From Pirellulales bacterium (lineage in GTDB: Bacteria; Planctomycetota; Planctomycetia; Pirellulales; Thermoguttaceae): a DNA stretch of 44,201 nt. The stretch covers positions 1 through 44,201 of the forward strand of contig JAFGPV010000051.1 in assembly GCA_016936015.1 (NCBI GenBank), written 5' to 3'. Numbering within the stretch: position 1 is the stretch's first letter; each line of letters begins with the position of its first letter. Shown here in pieces: positions 1 through 8,009 of the stretch. A program made the translations under genes and the position numbers. The notes beneath the pieces were generated by a model, which saw only the letters and a program-made list of their open reading frames with translations, was not told where the DNA came from and did no database searches.

Positions 1-945
1 CAAGCTGAGACGCGTCGCACAAGCGGCTTTACCCTGGTAGAGTTGCTGGTAGTGATCGCCATCATCGGCATCCTGATCGCGCTGCTGCTGCCGGCGATCC
101 AGGCCGCCCGCGAGGCCGCCCGACGCTCCCAGTGCACCAACAACCTCAAACAAATCGGTCTGGCCTTCGGGAATTACGAAGCGGCGATGAAGGTCTTTCC
201 CCCGGGCCGCACGGGTTGCGACGGCAGTGGTCCGGAGATATGTAACAGGGACAAGCAGATCGGGGCCAGTGGATTTGTGTATCTCCTGCCCTATCTCGAA
301 TTGAAGCCGCTCTGGAAAATGATTGATCTGGATACCTTTCAAATATACAACCACTACAGTGTGTCGCCGCAACACCGATTTGTGATGGAACAGCGTCCGC
401 CGGTGTTTGTCTGCCCTTCCGATACCGCTCGCCTGTTGTTTGATGACTCCGAGTGGGGGAAAATGGCCACCTGCAACTATGCCATGTGCAGCGGCGTATA
501 CGGCCCGGGAATGGGCGGCGGTCTTGATGCCAAGTATGACAACGACGGCGTGTTTTTTTACAAGCGAAAGGTTCTCCGCCGCGAAATCATCGACGGCGTG
601 TCCTATACTTTCCTCTGCGGCGAGGTCATTAAACCTGACATCGAGGAGTCGAAATGCATTTGGTTCAGTGGGAGCCGGTATCGTTGTTTACGCTACACGA
701 AGAATCCCGTCAATACTCCCCCGGGCGATCCTCAATATGTAACCTATGACGGTGCGAAGCAGAACGGCGCCTTTGCCAGCATGCATCGTGGGGGGTGCAA
801 TTTCGTCTTCGGCGACGGCCACGTCTTCTTTCTCTCGGAAAACATCAATTTGGAGATCTATCAGGCCCTCTCCACCCGTGACTGGCGGCGCCGTTACGCC
901 AGAGAACAATTTCGCGAACCGAACATCAACAACCTCGAATTATGA
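1..945 (+). CDS. DUF1559 pseudopilin-like protein (5' end outside window)
   Basis: The frame is open from base 1, so the true start lies upstream. The N-terminus has the type IV pilin/pseudopilin signal: GFTLVELL followed by a hydrophobic helix and then QAAREAARRSQC. The C-terminal third has the DUF1559 (SBP_bac_10) signature, MHRGGCNFVFGDGHV, in which the H..GG....F.DG residues are visible. Such proteins are very numerous in planctomycetes. They are thought to be exported and processed by a prepilin peptidase, and their role is unknown. The stop codon (943-945) overlaps the ATG of the following lipoprotein gene by four bases (ATGA), so the two are probably translationally coupled. This DUF1559-lipoprotein pairing recurs in planctomycete genomes. 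Family assignment is firm; function is not. Confidence 0.93.
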   Translation, partial: QAETRRTSGFTLVELLVVIAIIGILIALLLPAIQAAREAARRSQCTNNLKQIGLAFGNYEAAMKVFPPGRTGCDGSGPEICNRDKQIGASGFVYLLPYLELKPLWKMIDLDTFQIYNHYSVSPQHRFVMEQRPPVFVCPSDTARLLFDDSEWGKMATCNYAMCSGVYGPGMGGGLDAKYDNDGVFFYKRKVLRREIIDGVSYTFLCGEVIKPDIEESKCIWFSGSRYRCLRYTKNPVNTPPGDPQYVTYDGAKQNGAFASMHRGGCNFVFGDGHVFFLSENINLEIYQALSTRDWRRRYAREQFREPNINNLEL

Positions 946-1406
946 ACCGGATTCAGATTTCTATTCGGCCTTGGCATTCACTGCTGACGTGGATGGCGCT
1001 CGGGTACCTGTTGCTGGCCGGCTGCGGCGACGGCCGGCCGAAGCGGGTCCCCGTCTCCGGCCAGGTGCTGATCGACGGCCGGCCGCTGGAAGTGGGTTTT
1101 ATCCGCGTTGTGCCGCAGACCGGCCGCACCGCCACCGGGGTCCTTGGCCCCGGCGGCCGTTTCACGTTGAAAACCTACGAGGATAACGACGGCTGCCTGC
1201 CGGGCACTCATCGCCTCGAAGTCTCCGGCTGTAAAAACATCGGCGAGACAGCGGTCCGGTGGTATGCACCCAAAAAGTACGCCACGACTCAGACTTCCGG
1301 CCTGACGCTTGAAGTGGGTGGTCCGCGCGACGACGTGAAAATTCCTCTCACCTGGAAGGGGAGCGGCCACGATCAACCGTTCACCGAAAACATCGGATCC
1401 AAGTAA
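942..1406 (+). CDS. Small exported lipoprotein, carboxypeptidase-regulatory-like
   Basis: A 154-residue protein with a hydrophobic N-terminal segment (about residues 12-27) ending in the lipobox LLAGC, so Cys28 is the probable lipidated residue. The mature part begins with VPVSGQVLIDGRPLEVGFIRV, the usual opening of planctomycete lipoproteins with a carboxypeptidase-regulatory-like (transthyretin-type) beta-sandwich. It later has a GPGGRFTL turn and a GTHRLEV strand that fit the same fold. It overlaps the DUF1559 gene by four bases and is probably co-transcribed with it. No catalytic residues are recognisable. A structural or binding role at the cell envelope is an inference from the fold. 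Confidence 0.85.
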   Translation: MNRIQISIRPWHSLLTWMALGYLLLAGCGDGRPKRVPVSGQVLIDGRPLEVGFIRVVPQTGRTATGVLGPGGRFTLKTYEDNDGCLPGTHRLEVSGCKNIGETAVRWYAPKKYATTQTSGLTLEVGGPRDDVKIPLTWKGSGHDQPFTENIGSK

Positions 1407-1495
1407 CGTCTTTTAAGCCTCCCCGTTCTTGAAATTTCTTTTCAGGGGGGAAATCGTTTCCCGGGTTGCGCTCTTTCAAAACGCCGGGCTTCGCG

Positions 1496-1524
1496 TTGCC
1501 TCTCTGTCCCGGATGTGCGATAAT
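1496..1524 (+). promoter_or_regulatory. Candidate sigma70-type promoter of the fucosidase gene
   Basis: TTGCCT (1496-1501), a 17-base spacer and GATAAT (1519-1524) match the -35/-10 consensus at four and five of six positions. The expected transcription start is near 1531, about 58 bases before the fucosidase ATG. It overlaps the 17-bp palindrome described next. Consensus match only. Confidence 0.5.
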
Positions 1525-1528
1525 TCCT

Positions 1529-1545
1529 GGAACGACCGTCGTTCC
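1529..1545. promoter_or_regulatory. Perfect 17-bp palindrome, candidate operator
   Basis: GGAACGAC-C-GTCGTTCC is perfectly symmetric (8-bp arms around one base). It covers the predicted transcription start of the fucosidase gene, an ideal place for a dimeric repressor. No regulator gene lies next to it. It could also form a small 5' RNA hairpin. Confidence 0.5.
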
Positions 1546-1588
1546 TCTTGCTCGAAATGAATCGCTCATCCCCCCAGGAGAGAAGACC

Positions 1589-3070
1589 ATGCGGCATTGC
1601 CTCGTTTTCCTGTTCGTTTTTCTGATAGCATCCCGGAGTTTTTGCGCCGCACCGCCGAAAAACGCCCCTGGCGTGGCGACTGAGCCGACCAAGGTGCTCC
1701 GTGATTGGGAAAACCTGAAGTACGGCATGTTCATCCACTTCGGACTGAGCACCTTCGTCGGCGACCAGTTCGGCCGGACGCCGGCGGAGAGCACCGCTTA
1801 TGCGCCCACCGATTTGGACGTGGATCAGTGGGCCCGCACCGCCAAAAAGGCAGGCATGAAGTACATGGTGCTGACCGTCAAGCACCACTACGGTCACGCC
1901 CTCTGGCCCAGCGCCTACTCCGACTACACCGTGGCCACCAGCGCCAATAAAACCGACGTGGTCAAAAAGTTCGTCGAGGCCTGCCGCAAGCACGGTTTGA
2001 AGCCGGGATTCTACTACTCGCTCGGTTGGGACCGGCAGCACATGAAGATCCGGAAAATGACGCCGGAAGTGTATGAAAAGTTCGTTCACAATCAGATGAA
2101 GGAACTTTTAACTCAGTACGGTCCGATCACCATGTTGTGGTTCGATATTCCCTGGGACCTGGGGCCCGATATGGCCGGCGCGCTCCAGCGGCTCTACGCC
2201 CACTGCAAGTCGCTCCAGCCCGACTGCCTAATTTTACACAATCAGGGTTTCGTGGACGGCAGCTTCGTGGAAAAACGGGAGCCGACCTATTACGGCAAAT
2301 CCCTCTCCTTGAAGCCCGTCGCCATCTGGCCGAAGGACATCAACAACGGCGAGATAACCGTGCCGCCCGCCTCGGGTCACAATCCGCGGATCACTTTCGA
2401 AGGGAAAAAATACTATATCCCCGATGAGGTGTGCGATCGGATAGGACAGCGTCGCTGGTTTTGGGGCCCGGAAGACGACATCCGGCCAGCCCGGCAGATG
2501 TACGAAGTCTATCGACGGACCGTCGGTCGGAACGCCAACTTGCTGCTGAACGCCTGGCCCGACCGAACCGGGCGGATTCCGCCCGAGACCGTCAAGCGGT
2601 TCATCGAGATCGCCGAGTTGATCCGACATCCCGAAAAAGTTGAGGATTCGCTGCTTATCGGCCGTCCCGTGAAGGCCTCCAACGTCTACCACAATGAAAC
2701 GGACAAGTGGGGGCCTCAGCACGCCGTCGATATGGACGTCACCCTCGAAGGCACCCGCTGGGCCACCGACGACGACCTGAAAACCGCTTGGCTGGAGGTG
2801 GACCTCGGCGGCCCCAAGACCTTCGCCCGGGCAACCCTCAGTGAATTCAACGACTCCATCCGCGCCTTCGAGCTTCAAGTCCCCGACGGGCAGGGCGGCT
2901 GGAAGACCTTTTACCAAGGCAAGACCATCGGCGGCCCCGGCGTCGACGTCTCCTTCCCCCCCGTCACCGCTGACCGGGTCCGCCTGTTGATCACCGATTC
3001 GATCCTTGGCCCGACCCTCTGGGACTTCGCCCTCTACCCCACCGCACGGGACGCCGCCGGGGGAAAATGA
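1589..3070 (+). CDS. Secreted GH29 alpha-L-fucosidase with C-terminal F5/8-type domain
   Basis: Predicted to release alpha-L-fucose from glycans outside the cytoplasm. The start is set at ATG 1589, behind the Shine-Dalgarno AGGAGAG (1576-1582), giving 493 residues with a signal peptide (residues 1 to about 20, ending SFCAA). An upstream in-frame ATG at 1466 lacks such a site. The GH29 core shows YGMFIHFGLSTF (about 45-56), LTVKHHYGHALWPS, and LWFDIPWD, where Asp186 fits the catalytic nucleophile. Residues from about 395 to the end resemble an F5/8 type C (discoidin-like) carbohydrate-binding domain (WLEVDLGG, RVRLLITDS). The acid/base residue cannot be fixed by eye because it varies in GH29. 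The promoter and palindrome upstream suggest regulated expression; a repeat hairpin follows. Alpha-fucosidase is the likeliest specificity, though related exo-glycosidases share the fold. Confidence 0.9.
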   Translation: MRHCLVFLFVFLIASRSFCAAPPKNAPGVATEPTKVLRDWENLKYGMFIHFGLSTFVGDQFGRTPAESTAYAPTDLDVDQWARTAKKAGMKYMVLTVKHHYGHALWPSAYSDYTVATSANKTDVVKKFVEACRKHGLKPGFYYSLGWDRQHMKIRKMTPEVYEKFVHNQMKELLTQYGPITMLWFDIPWDLGPDMAGALQRLYAHCKSLQPDCLILHNQGFVDGSFVEKREPTYYGKSLSLKPVAIWPKDINNGEITVPPASGHNPRITFEGKKYYIPDEVCDRIGQRRWFWGPEDDIRPARQMYEVYRRTVGRNANLLLNAWPDRTGRIPPETVKRFIEIAELIRHPEKVEDSLLIGRPVKASNVYHNETDKWGPQHAVDMDVTLEGTRWATDDDLKTAWLEVDLGGPKTFARATLSEFNDSIRAFELQVPDGQGGWKTFYQGKTIGGPGVDVSFPPVTADRVRLLITDSILGPTLWDFALYPTARDAAGGK

Positions 3071-3080
3071 TCCGTTATCG

Positions 3081-3194
3081 AGGATCAGAAAAGCAAAGTT
3101 GGGATCAATAGCCGGCTAACAGCCGCCGCGGGGATTTTCTCTGCTTCCCAGCGGCGGTTAGCCGCCGGCTATCTGACATTTCTTTTCTGATCCT
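3081..3194. repeat. Long imperfect inverted repeat after the fucosidase gene
   Basis: The outer arms AGGATCAGAAAA (3081-3092) and TTTTCTGATCCT (3183-3194) are perfect complements. Inside them lies a GC-rich imperfect pair (3108-3128 with 3151-3172) around ATAGCCGGCTAA and GCCGCCGGCTAT. It may end the fucosidase transcript. It resembles the other intergenic repeats of the window in design but not in exact sequence. Confidence 0.7.
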
Positions 3195-3339
3195 TAATAT
3201 CCGATGGAGTTGTTTGCCCGGGGGAGGGCGGAATCCGCCATCTCACTCTATAAAAAGCGGCTATCCGCCCGGCCCCCTTTCCCGGGAGTCACCGGTGCCA
3301 TAGAATCACTTTCCTCCTTGTACTCGCAGGACACGCTTC

Positions 3340-4617
3340 ATGCACGTGATGATTATCGGCAGCGGCGGCCGGGAACACGCCTTGGCCTGGAAGATTTCGC
3401 AAAGCCCCCGGGCGGAGCGGATTTTCGTCGTGCCGGGCAACGCCGGAACCGACATCGAGGGCGAGAACGTCGCCTTGCCAATGGACGATTTCGGAAAGCT
3501 GATTGCGTTTGCCCGCGACCAGCAGGTCGGGCTGACGATCGTCGGGCCGGAAGCGCCGCTGGCCGCCGGGCTGGTCGATGCGATGGAGGACGCGGGGCTG
3601 CGGGTCTTCGGACCTCGAAAAAACGCCGCTGAATTGGAGTCCAGTAAGGTCTTTTGTAAGAATCTGCTCCGCAGCGCCGACGTTCCCACGGCGGAGTATC
3701 AGGCCTTTTCGGATCCCGAGGAGGCATTGAATTTCCTCCGCAGCCGCGAGGACGTGCCGGTCGTGGTCAAGGCCGACGGCCTGGCGGCGGGCAAGGGCGT
3801 GGTGGTCTGTTCCCGCCGGCAGCAGGCCCTGGAGGCTGTGGAACAGATCGCCCGGCAAAAAATCTTCGGCGTGGCGGGCGATCGGCTGGTGATCGAGGAG
3901 CGGCTCGACGGGCAGGAAGCGAGCGTATTGGCCATCACCGACGGGCAGACGATCTTGACCTTGCCGCCGGCCCAGGATCACAAGCCGGCCCACGACGGCG
4001 ACACCGGCCCGAACACCGGCGGCATGGGCGCCTACTGTCCGGCTCCGCTGGTCACCAGCGAGATGCTGCACTGGATCGAAGAGCACGTCCTCGTGCCGAC
4101 GGTCCATACGCTGAAGCGTTCGCGGCGGCCGTTCCGGGGCGTGCTTTACGCCGGCTTGATGATCACCAAGCAAGGCCCCAAAGTGTTGGAGTACAATGTC
4201 CGCTTCGGCGATCCCGAGTGCCAACCGTTGCTAATGCGTCTTAAAAGCGACCTCTTGGAAGTGCTGGAGGCGGTTGTTGAAGGGCGGTTGGAACGGATCG
4301 GCGGCTTGGAGTGGGACCCGCGGCCGGCAGTCTGCGTGGTAATGGCCAGCGAAGGGTATCCCGGCGATTACGTGAAGGGCCATCCGATCCGGGGCCTGGA
4401 AGACACCGAGAGCCTGCCCGACGTGAAGGTCTTCCACGCCGGCACGGCCGTCCGCGACGACCGGGTGGTCACCGCCGGCGGTCGGGTGCTCGACGTGACC
4501 GCGTTGGGCGAGACCCTCGCCCAGGCCAAATTCAACGCCTATCGGGCCGTCAAGTGCGTCCGCTGGCCCGGCGCCTGGTGCCGCAAAGATATTTCGGATA
4601 AGGCGTTACAGAATTAA
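3340..4617 (+). CDS. purD: Phosphoribosylamine--glycine ligase
   Basis: Catalyses the ATP-dependent joining of 5-phosphoribosylamine and glycine in de novo purine synthesis (cytoplasmic). The 425-residue length matches the family. It opens with MHVMIIGSGGREHALAWKI, the hallmark PurD N-domain motif, followed by FVVPGNAGT and VGPEAPLAAGLVD. The ATP-grasp part shows VVVKADGLAAGKGVVV, the substrate-loop region DHKPAHDGDTGPNTGGMGAYCP, and YNVRFGDPECQPLL with the metal-binding acidic residues. The C-terminal domain is complete. It stands alone rather than in a purine operon, as is common in planctomycetes. A weak -10-like TAGAAT lies at 3301. Confidence 0.97.
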   Translation: MHVMIIGSGGREHALAWKISQSPRAERIFVVPGNAGTDIEGENVALPMDDFGKLIAFARDQQVGLTIVGPEAPLAAGLVDAMEDAGLRVFGPRKNAAELESSKVFCKNLLRSADVPTAEYQAFSDPEEALNFLRSREDVPVVVKADGLAAGKGVVVCSRRQQALEAVEQIARQKIFGVAGDRLVIEERLDGQEASVLAITDGQTILTLPPAQDHKPAHDGDTGPNTGGMGAYCPAPLVTSEMLHWIEEHVLVPTVHTLKRSRRPFRGVLYAGLMITKQGPKVLEYNVRFGDPECQPLLMRLKSDLLEVLEAVVEGRLERIGGLEWDPRPAVCVVMASEGYPGDYVKGHPIRGLEDTESLPDVKVFHAGTAVRDDRVVTAGGRVLDVTALGETLAQAKFNAYRAVKCVRWPGAWCRKDISDKALQN

Positions 4618-4652
4618 GGGGCTTTCTCGCAGCCGCTGTTCTATACTTTTAA

Positions 4653-4937
4653 ATGATTTTCTACATCTTTCTGATAGCCCTGCTGAATCTAGGCGTCGGC
4701 TTTGCCGTGGCGGTGTATTTTGGCCGAAGCAACAGGCGGCGCATTACGGAAGATCCGGAAGAAACGCCGTCGGAGCCGACGTCCTGGTCGTCTCACGGGG
4801 ATGCCGAAGCCGCCAGGGCGGCCTTGCAAGCGGAGCTTTTCTCGAGGAAAAGAATTCTGAATACCGAGGCGGAACCGCCTCCCGAAGAAACGGATAACTC
4901 CGTCGCCAAACTGTCGGCAACCGGCGGCGACGCCTAA
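4653..4937 (+). CDS. Small single-pass membrane protein of unknown function
   Basis: A 94-residue protein that I do not recognise. An N-terminal hydrophobic segment (about residues 1-23, MIFYIFLIALLNLGVGFAVA) is followed by basic residues (SNRRR), which suggests the rest lies in the cytoplasm. The remainder is acidic, low in complexity and probably disordered. No ribosome binding site is evident. A TATACT box lies only five bases before the ATG (4642-4647), so if it is a -10 element the mRNA would be nearly leaderless. It lies 35 bases after purD in the same direction and could instead be a distal gene of that transcript. Confidence 0.6.
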   Translation: MIFYIFLIALLNLGVGFAVAVYFGRSNRRRITEDPEETPSEPTSWSSHGDAEAARAALQAELFSRKRILNTEAEPPPEETDNSVAKLSATGGDA

Positions 4938-5035
4938 TCCGGATTTCTCACCACCCCTATTGTAAAAGGGTTGCCTTCTTTGGGATAAGTTGATTTGTAG
5001 AAAGACACTTTCATCCCACGTCAGGAGGCAACCCG

Positions 5036-5988
5036 ATGGTTATAGAGTGTAGCAGAAAAGAATTCTTTTTCCAAGGGCTGGGGGAACCGACTGGTAACAG
5101 CTCGATTCGATGGCGGGGCAATCACTTCGGATGCCGGCGGTTTGCTATTGCGGGAGGTGGAGGCCAAGACCGGCATGCTGCGGTGATTAGCTGCTTGTTT
5201 TACCGATTACCGCGCCCCCGATCTGGTCGAACACACGGTCTACGAACTCCTGACGCAACGGGTCTTTGCCCTGGCTTTGGGCTACGAGGACCTGAACGAC
5301 CACGATACGCTGCGTTACGACCCACTCCTAGCGGTGCTGGTCGGCAAGAATGATCCGACGGGCCGGGACCGTCGTTGTCCGCGGGATCGGGGGAAATCGC
5401 TGGCGGGCAAGAGCACGCTCAACCGGCTGGAGTTGACACCGGCGGGGGCCGACGCCACGAGTCGTTACAAGAAGGTGGTGGCCCGGCAGCGCGATTTGGA
5501 AGGATTCTTTGTCGAGATGTATCTGGCGATGCAACCGAAGCCGCCACAGGAGATCGTGCTGGATCTCGACGCCACGGACGACCCGATCCACGGCCATCAG
5601 TTGGGGCGGTTCTTTCACGGGTACTACGACAGCTATTGCTATTTGCCGTTGTACATCTTTTGCGGCGAGTATTTGCTGTGCGCTCGGTTGCGGCCGTCGA
5701 ACATCGACGCCGCGGCGGGGTCGGTGAAACAGGTGGCAAAGATCACCGAGCGGATCCGCCGCCAGTGGCCGGCGGTACGGATCATCCTGCGTGGCGACAG
5801 CGGTTTCTGCCGGGAACCATTGATGCGTTGGTGCGAAGAGTACGGGGTGGATTACGTGTTCGTTTTGGCGAAAAACGCCCGTTTGCAGCGGATTTTGGGC
5901 CGGGAATTGCATGCGGCGCACGATCAATTTGAGGCCACAAGCCTCCCGGCACGGGTCTTCAAGGATTTTACGTACCAGACGCGGAAGA
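5036..5988 (+). pseudogene. IS1380-family transposase, frameshifted, with a stop, and truncated
   Basis: A cut-and-paste transposase remnant. ATG 5036 follows AGGAGG (5023-5028), and the early FFFQGLG is typical. The frame must shift by one base between about 5080 and 5091 (a GGGGG run) to continue as LVTARFDGGAITSDAGGLLLREVEAKTG. An in-frame TGA at 5184-5186 then interrupts it, after which the frame is open to the junction. The family core is clear: TVYELLTQRVFALALGYEDL, the first catalytic Asp in LDLDATDDPIHG and the second in ILRGDSGFCRE. Homology ends after DFTYQTRKS, where IS66 sequence begins, so the C-terminal catalytic Glu is missing. It cannot make an active enzyme. Confidence 0.85.
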
Positions 5989-7143
5989 GCCGGAACAAAT
6001 CGACCGGCGCGAGGAGCATCGGTTGAAACGGTGTCCCGATTGTGGTACGCCGCTGAAAAAATGTCATCGGGTTCGCACGCGGCGCGTCGAGGACATTCCC
6101 GAGAACTTGAAGGCGGAAGTCACCGAACATACGATCTATCGCGACTGGTGTCCGAAGTGCAAAAAGAGCGTCGAGCCGGTGGTGCCGGACGCCCTGCCGA
6201 ACTCGACGCTGGGCAATCGGGTCCTGGTCTTGACGGCTTGGCTGCATTACGCCCTGGGCAACACCCTTTCGCAGATCATCGAGGTCTTCAATTTCCATCT
6301 GCCGATCAAGCTGACCTCGGGCGGATTGAGCGATCAGTGGCGGCGGTTGGCGGAAATTCTGGAAGATTGGTACGAAACGATCCGCCACGAGGCCCTGCGG
6401 TCGGCCGTGTTGCACGCCGACGAGACGAGTTGGCGGGTGATGGGCAAAACGCACTGGTTGTGGTGTTTCGCGGCCGCCGATCTTACCTATTTTATGATCG
6501 ACAAGTGCCGGGGTAGTCCGGCCCTGATGAAATTTTTCACCCAGGAATTTTCGGGAACCTTGGTCAGCGACTTTTGGGGCGCTTACAACAAGGTGCTCTG
6601 CGCGCGGCGTCAGTTGTGCCTGGTGCATCTGCTGCGCGACTTCCTGACGGTCGAGCAATACAAGCGTCCCGGCCCGCACTGGTCGGAGTTCGCCAAAAAA
6701 GCCAAACGGCTGATCCACGACGCAATCCGGTTGGGTCAGCGCGACGACCTGACCGCCGAAGAGTTCGCCACGCGTCGCGCCCGGCTGGATGCGCGGTTGC
6801 AAGAGTTGATCGAGATGCCGTGGGAGGATTCCCAGGCAAAGCGTCTGATCAAACGCCTGCAGCGGCATCAGCATCAGTTGTTTACGTTTCTCGATCAACC
6901 GGACGTTCGTTTCGACAACAATCACGGCGAACGCAGCATTCGCCGGGCCGTGATTATGCGGAAAACAGTTATTGTAACCGCAGCCCGCAGGGCGCAAAAA
7001 CGCACGCCGTGTTGATGAGCGTCTATCGTACCCTCAAGCAACGCAACCTCGATCCCGTTGCCACGGTTGCCCAAGCACTCTCCGAATACGTAAAAACAGG
7101 TAAATTACCTCCGTTACCATCAACAACCGCTGCAAGCGGCTAA
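5966..7143 (+). pseudogene. IS66-family transposase (TnpC), 5'-truncated and frameshifted
   Basis: Recognised by the zinc-finger segment CPDCG...CPKC (from about 6032), VVPDALPNSTLGNRVLVLTAW, and the catalytic triad in HADETSWR (Asp), VSDFWGAYNKV (Asp) and FDNNHGERSIRRA (Glu). The N-terminal leucine-zipper region is missing, and coding resemblance starts only just before the junction with IS1380. The frame breaks at 6962-6965, where AAAA stands where five A would be expected. Adding one A restores MRKNSYCNRSPQGAKTHAVL and the normal C-terminus, which ends at 7141-7143. This is a one-base deletion or a sequencing error. The last codons and stop fall in a short palindrome (CCGCT-GCA-AGCGG then CTAAA) like other repeats in this window. 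Confidence 0.85.
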
Positions 7144-7344
7144 AGTGTTAAGGTTTTTCTTGATTGTCAATATTAATGTGCATACTATTTTATGCAATAT
7201 GGATATTTTACAAAAAATATTCGGGGGTTGACAACCACTCAAAAGTACGGGAAAATCGACGTGTCCTATGAGAAAAAGTTGTTTTTCAGGTTGAAATTGC
7301 CATCTAGGCCTCCCCGTATATTCCTTCCTATGAAATCCCAATAG
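7144..7344. other. AT-rich intergenic stretch
   Basis: About 200 bases, clearly more AT-rich than the surroundings, between the broken transposon and the ECF promoter. No gene or terminal inverted repeat is visible. A TTGACA (7228-7233) has no convincing -10 partner. Confidence 0.5.
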
Positions 7345-7370
7345 GGAACGAAATTCCTGCCCGGTGCGTC
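7345..7370 (+). promoter_or_regulatory. ECF-type promoter of the sigma factor gene (GGAAC-N17-CGTC)
   Basis: GGAAC (7345-7349), 17 bases, then CGTC (7367-7370) is the classical bipartite pattern read by many ECF sigma factors. It lies 18 bases before the GTG start of an ECF gene, so positive autoregulation is likely. The transcript would start around 7377 with a very short leader. Inference from motif and position. Confidence 0.6.
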
Positions 7371-7388
7371 CAAAAAAATGAGACGGCG

Positions 7389-7949
7389 GTGAACGACGAC
7401 GTACAACGGATATCGGCGACTTTGGCCGGCGACACGGCGGCCTTCGGGGAACTGGTCCTGAAGTACCAGGATCGGCTTTACAATACCGTTGTCCATGTGG
7501 TTGGAAACGCCGAAGACGCCCGGGACGTTGTCCAGGAGGCACTCGTCCAAGCCTTTGTCAAGCTCGATACCTTCCGCCAGAATTCCGCCTTTTACACTTG
7601 GTTGTACCGGATTGCCTTTAACGTGGCGGTCAGTTTTCGCCGTCGCCGCCGGCCGACGTTGAACGCGGATTGCGGCCCGGGATCGTGCGGAGGGGAAGCC
7701 ATGGATCGCCAAGACGGTCCCCCGCAGCGCCTCGAACAGGAAGAACGCTGCCGTCAGGTCCGCCGGGCCTTGACCCAGTTAAGCAAAGAACACTGTGCGA
7801 TCCTCGTATTGCGCGAGATCGACGGGTGCTGCTACGAAACCATTGCCGAAATTCTGGAGTTGCCCGTCGGCACCGTCCGCAGCCGACTGCACCGCGCGCG
7901 CCTCCAACTCCGCGAACAATTAAACACGGTAAAGATCGATGACGGATAA
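7389..7949 (+). CDS. ECF-subfamily RNA polymerase sigma factor
   Basis: A 186-residue sigma factor with only regions 2 and 4. Region 2 (about residues 20-85) shows AFGELVLKYQDRLYNTVVHVVG, DVVQEALVQAFVKLDTFR and FYTWLYRIAFNVAVSFRRR. Region 4 (about 120-175) shows LTQLSKEHCAILVLREIDGCCYETIAEILELPVGTVRSRLHRARLQLRE, the DNA-binding helix-turn-helix. The GTG start at 7389 is the first that keeps region 2 whole. An ATG at 7378 is out of frame. The next gene on the same strand encodes a membrane anti-sigma protein, the usual ECF arrangement. The upstream GGAAC-N17-CGTC element suggests the protein activates its own transcription. The inducing signal is unknown. Confidence 0.93.
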   Translation: MNDDVQRISATLAGDTAAFGELVLKYQDRLYNTVVHVVGNAEDARDVVQEALVQAFVKLDTFRQNSAFYTWLYRIAFNVAVSFRRRRRPTLNADCGPGSCGGEAMDRQDGPPQRLEQEERCRQVRRALTQLSKEHCAILVLREIDGCCYETIAEILELPVGTVRSRLHRARLQLREQLNTVKIDDG

Positions 7950-8009
7950 GGGATGAATCAAGAAACGTAAGTCAGTCAAATCACCGTCCACCGCACCCTA
8001 AGTACGAAG

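Larger units (their letters stand above)
4951..7143 (+). mobile_element. Degenerate composite: IS1380-like 5' part joined to IS66-like 3' part
   Basis: The left part (from about 4951) has a leader with complementary segments GGGTTGCC (4968-4975) and GGCAACCC (5027-5034), followed by an IS1380-type transposase. That transposase stops matching its family near 5988 and runs directly into an IS66-type tnpC. No right end of IS1380, no IS66 accessory genes (tnpA/tnpB) and no clear terminal inverted repeats are visible, so neither half is likely to be autonomous. The outer limits are approximate. Confidence 0.7.

Noticed and set aside
6955-6975. Programmed -1 frameshifting in the IS66 gene
   Set aside because: The zero-frame codons (CGG AAA ACA) do not make a proper X-XXY-YYZ slippery heptamer, and a single missing A explains the break better.
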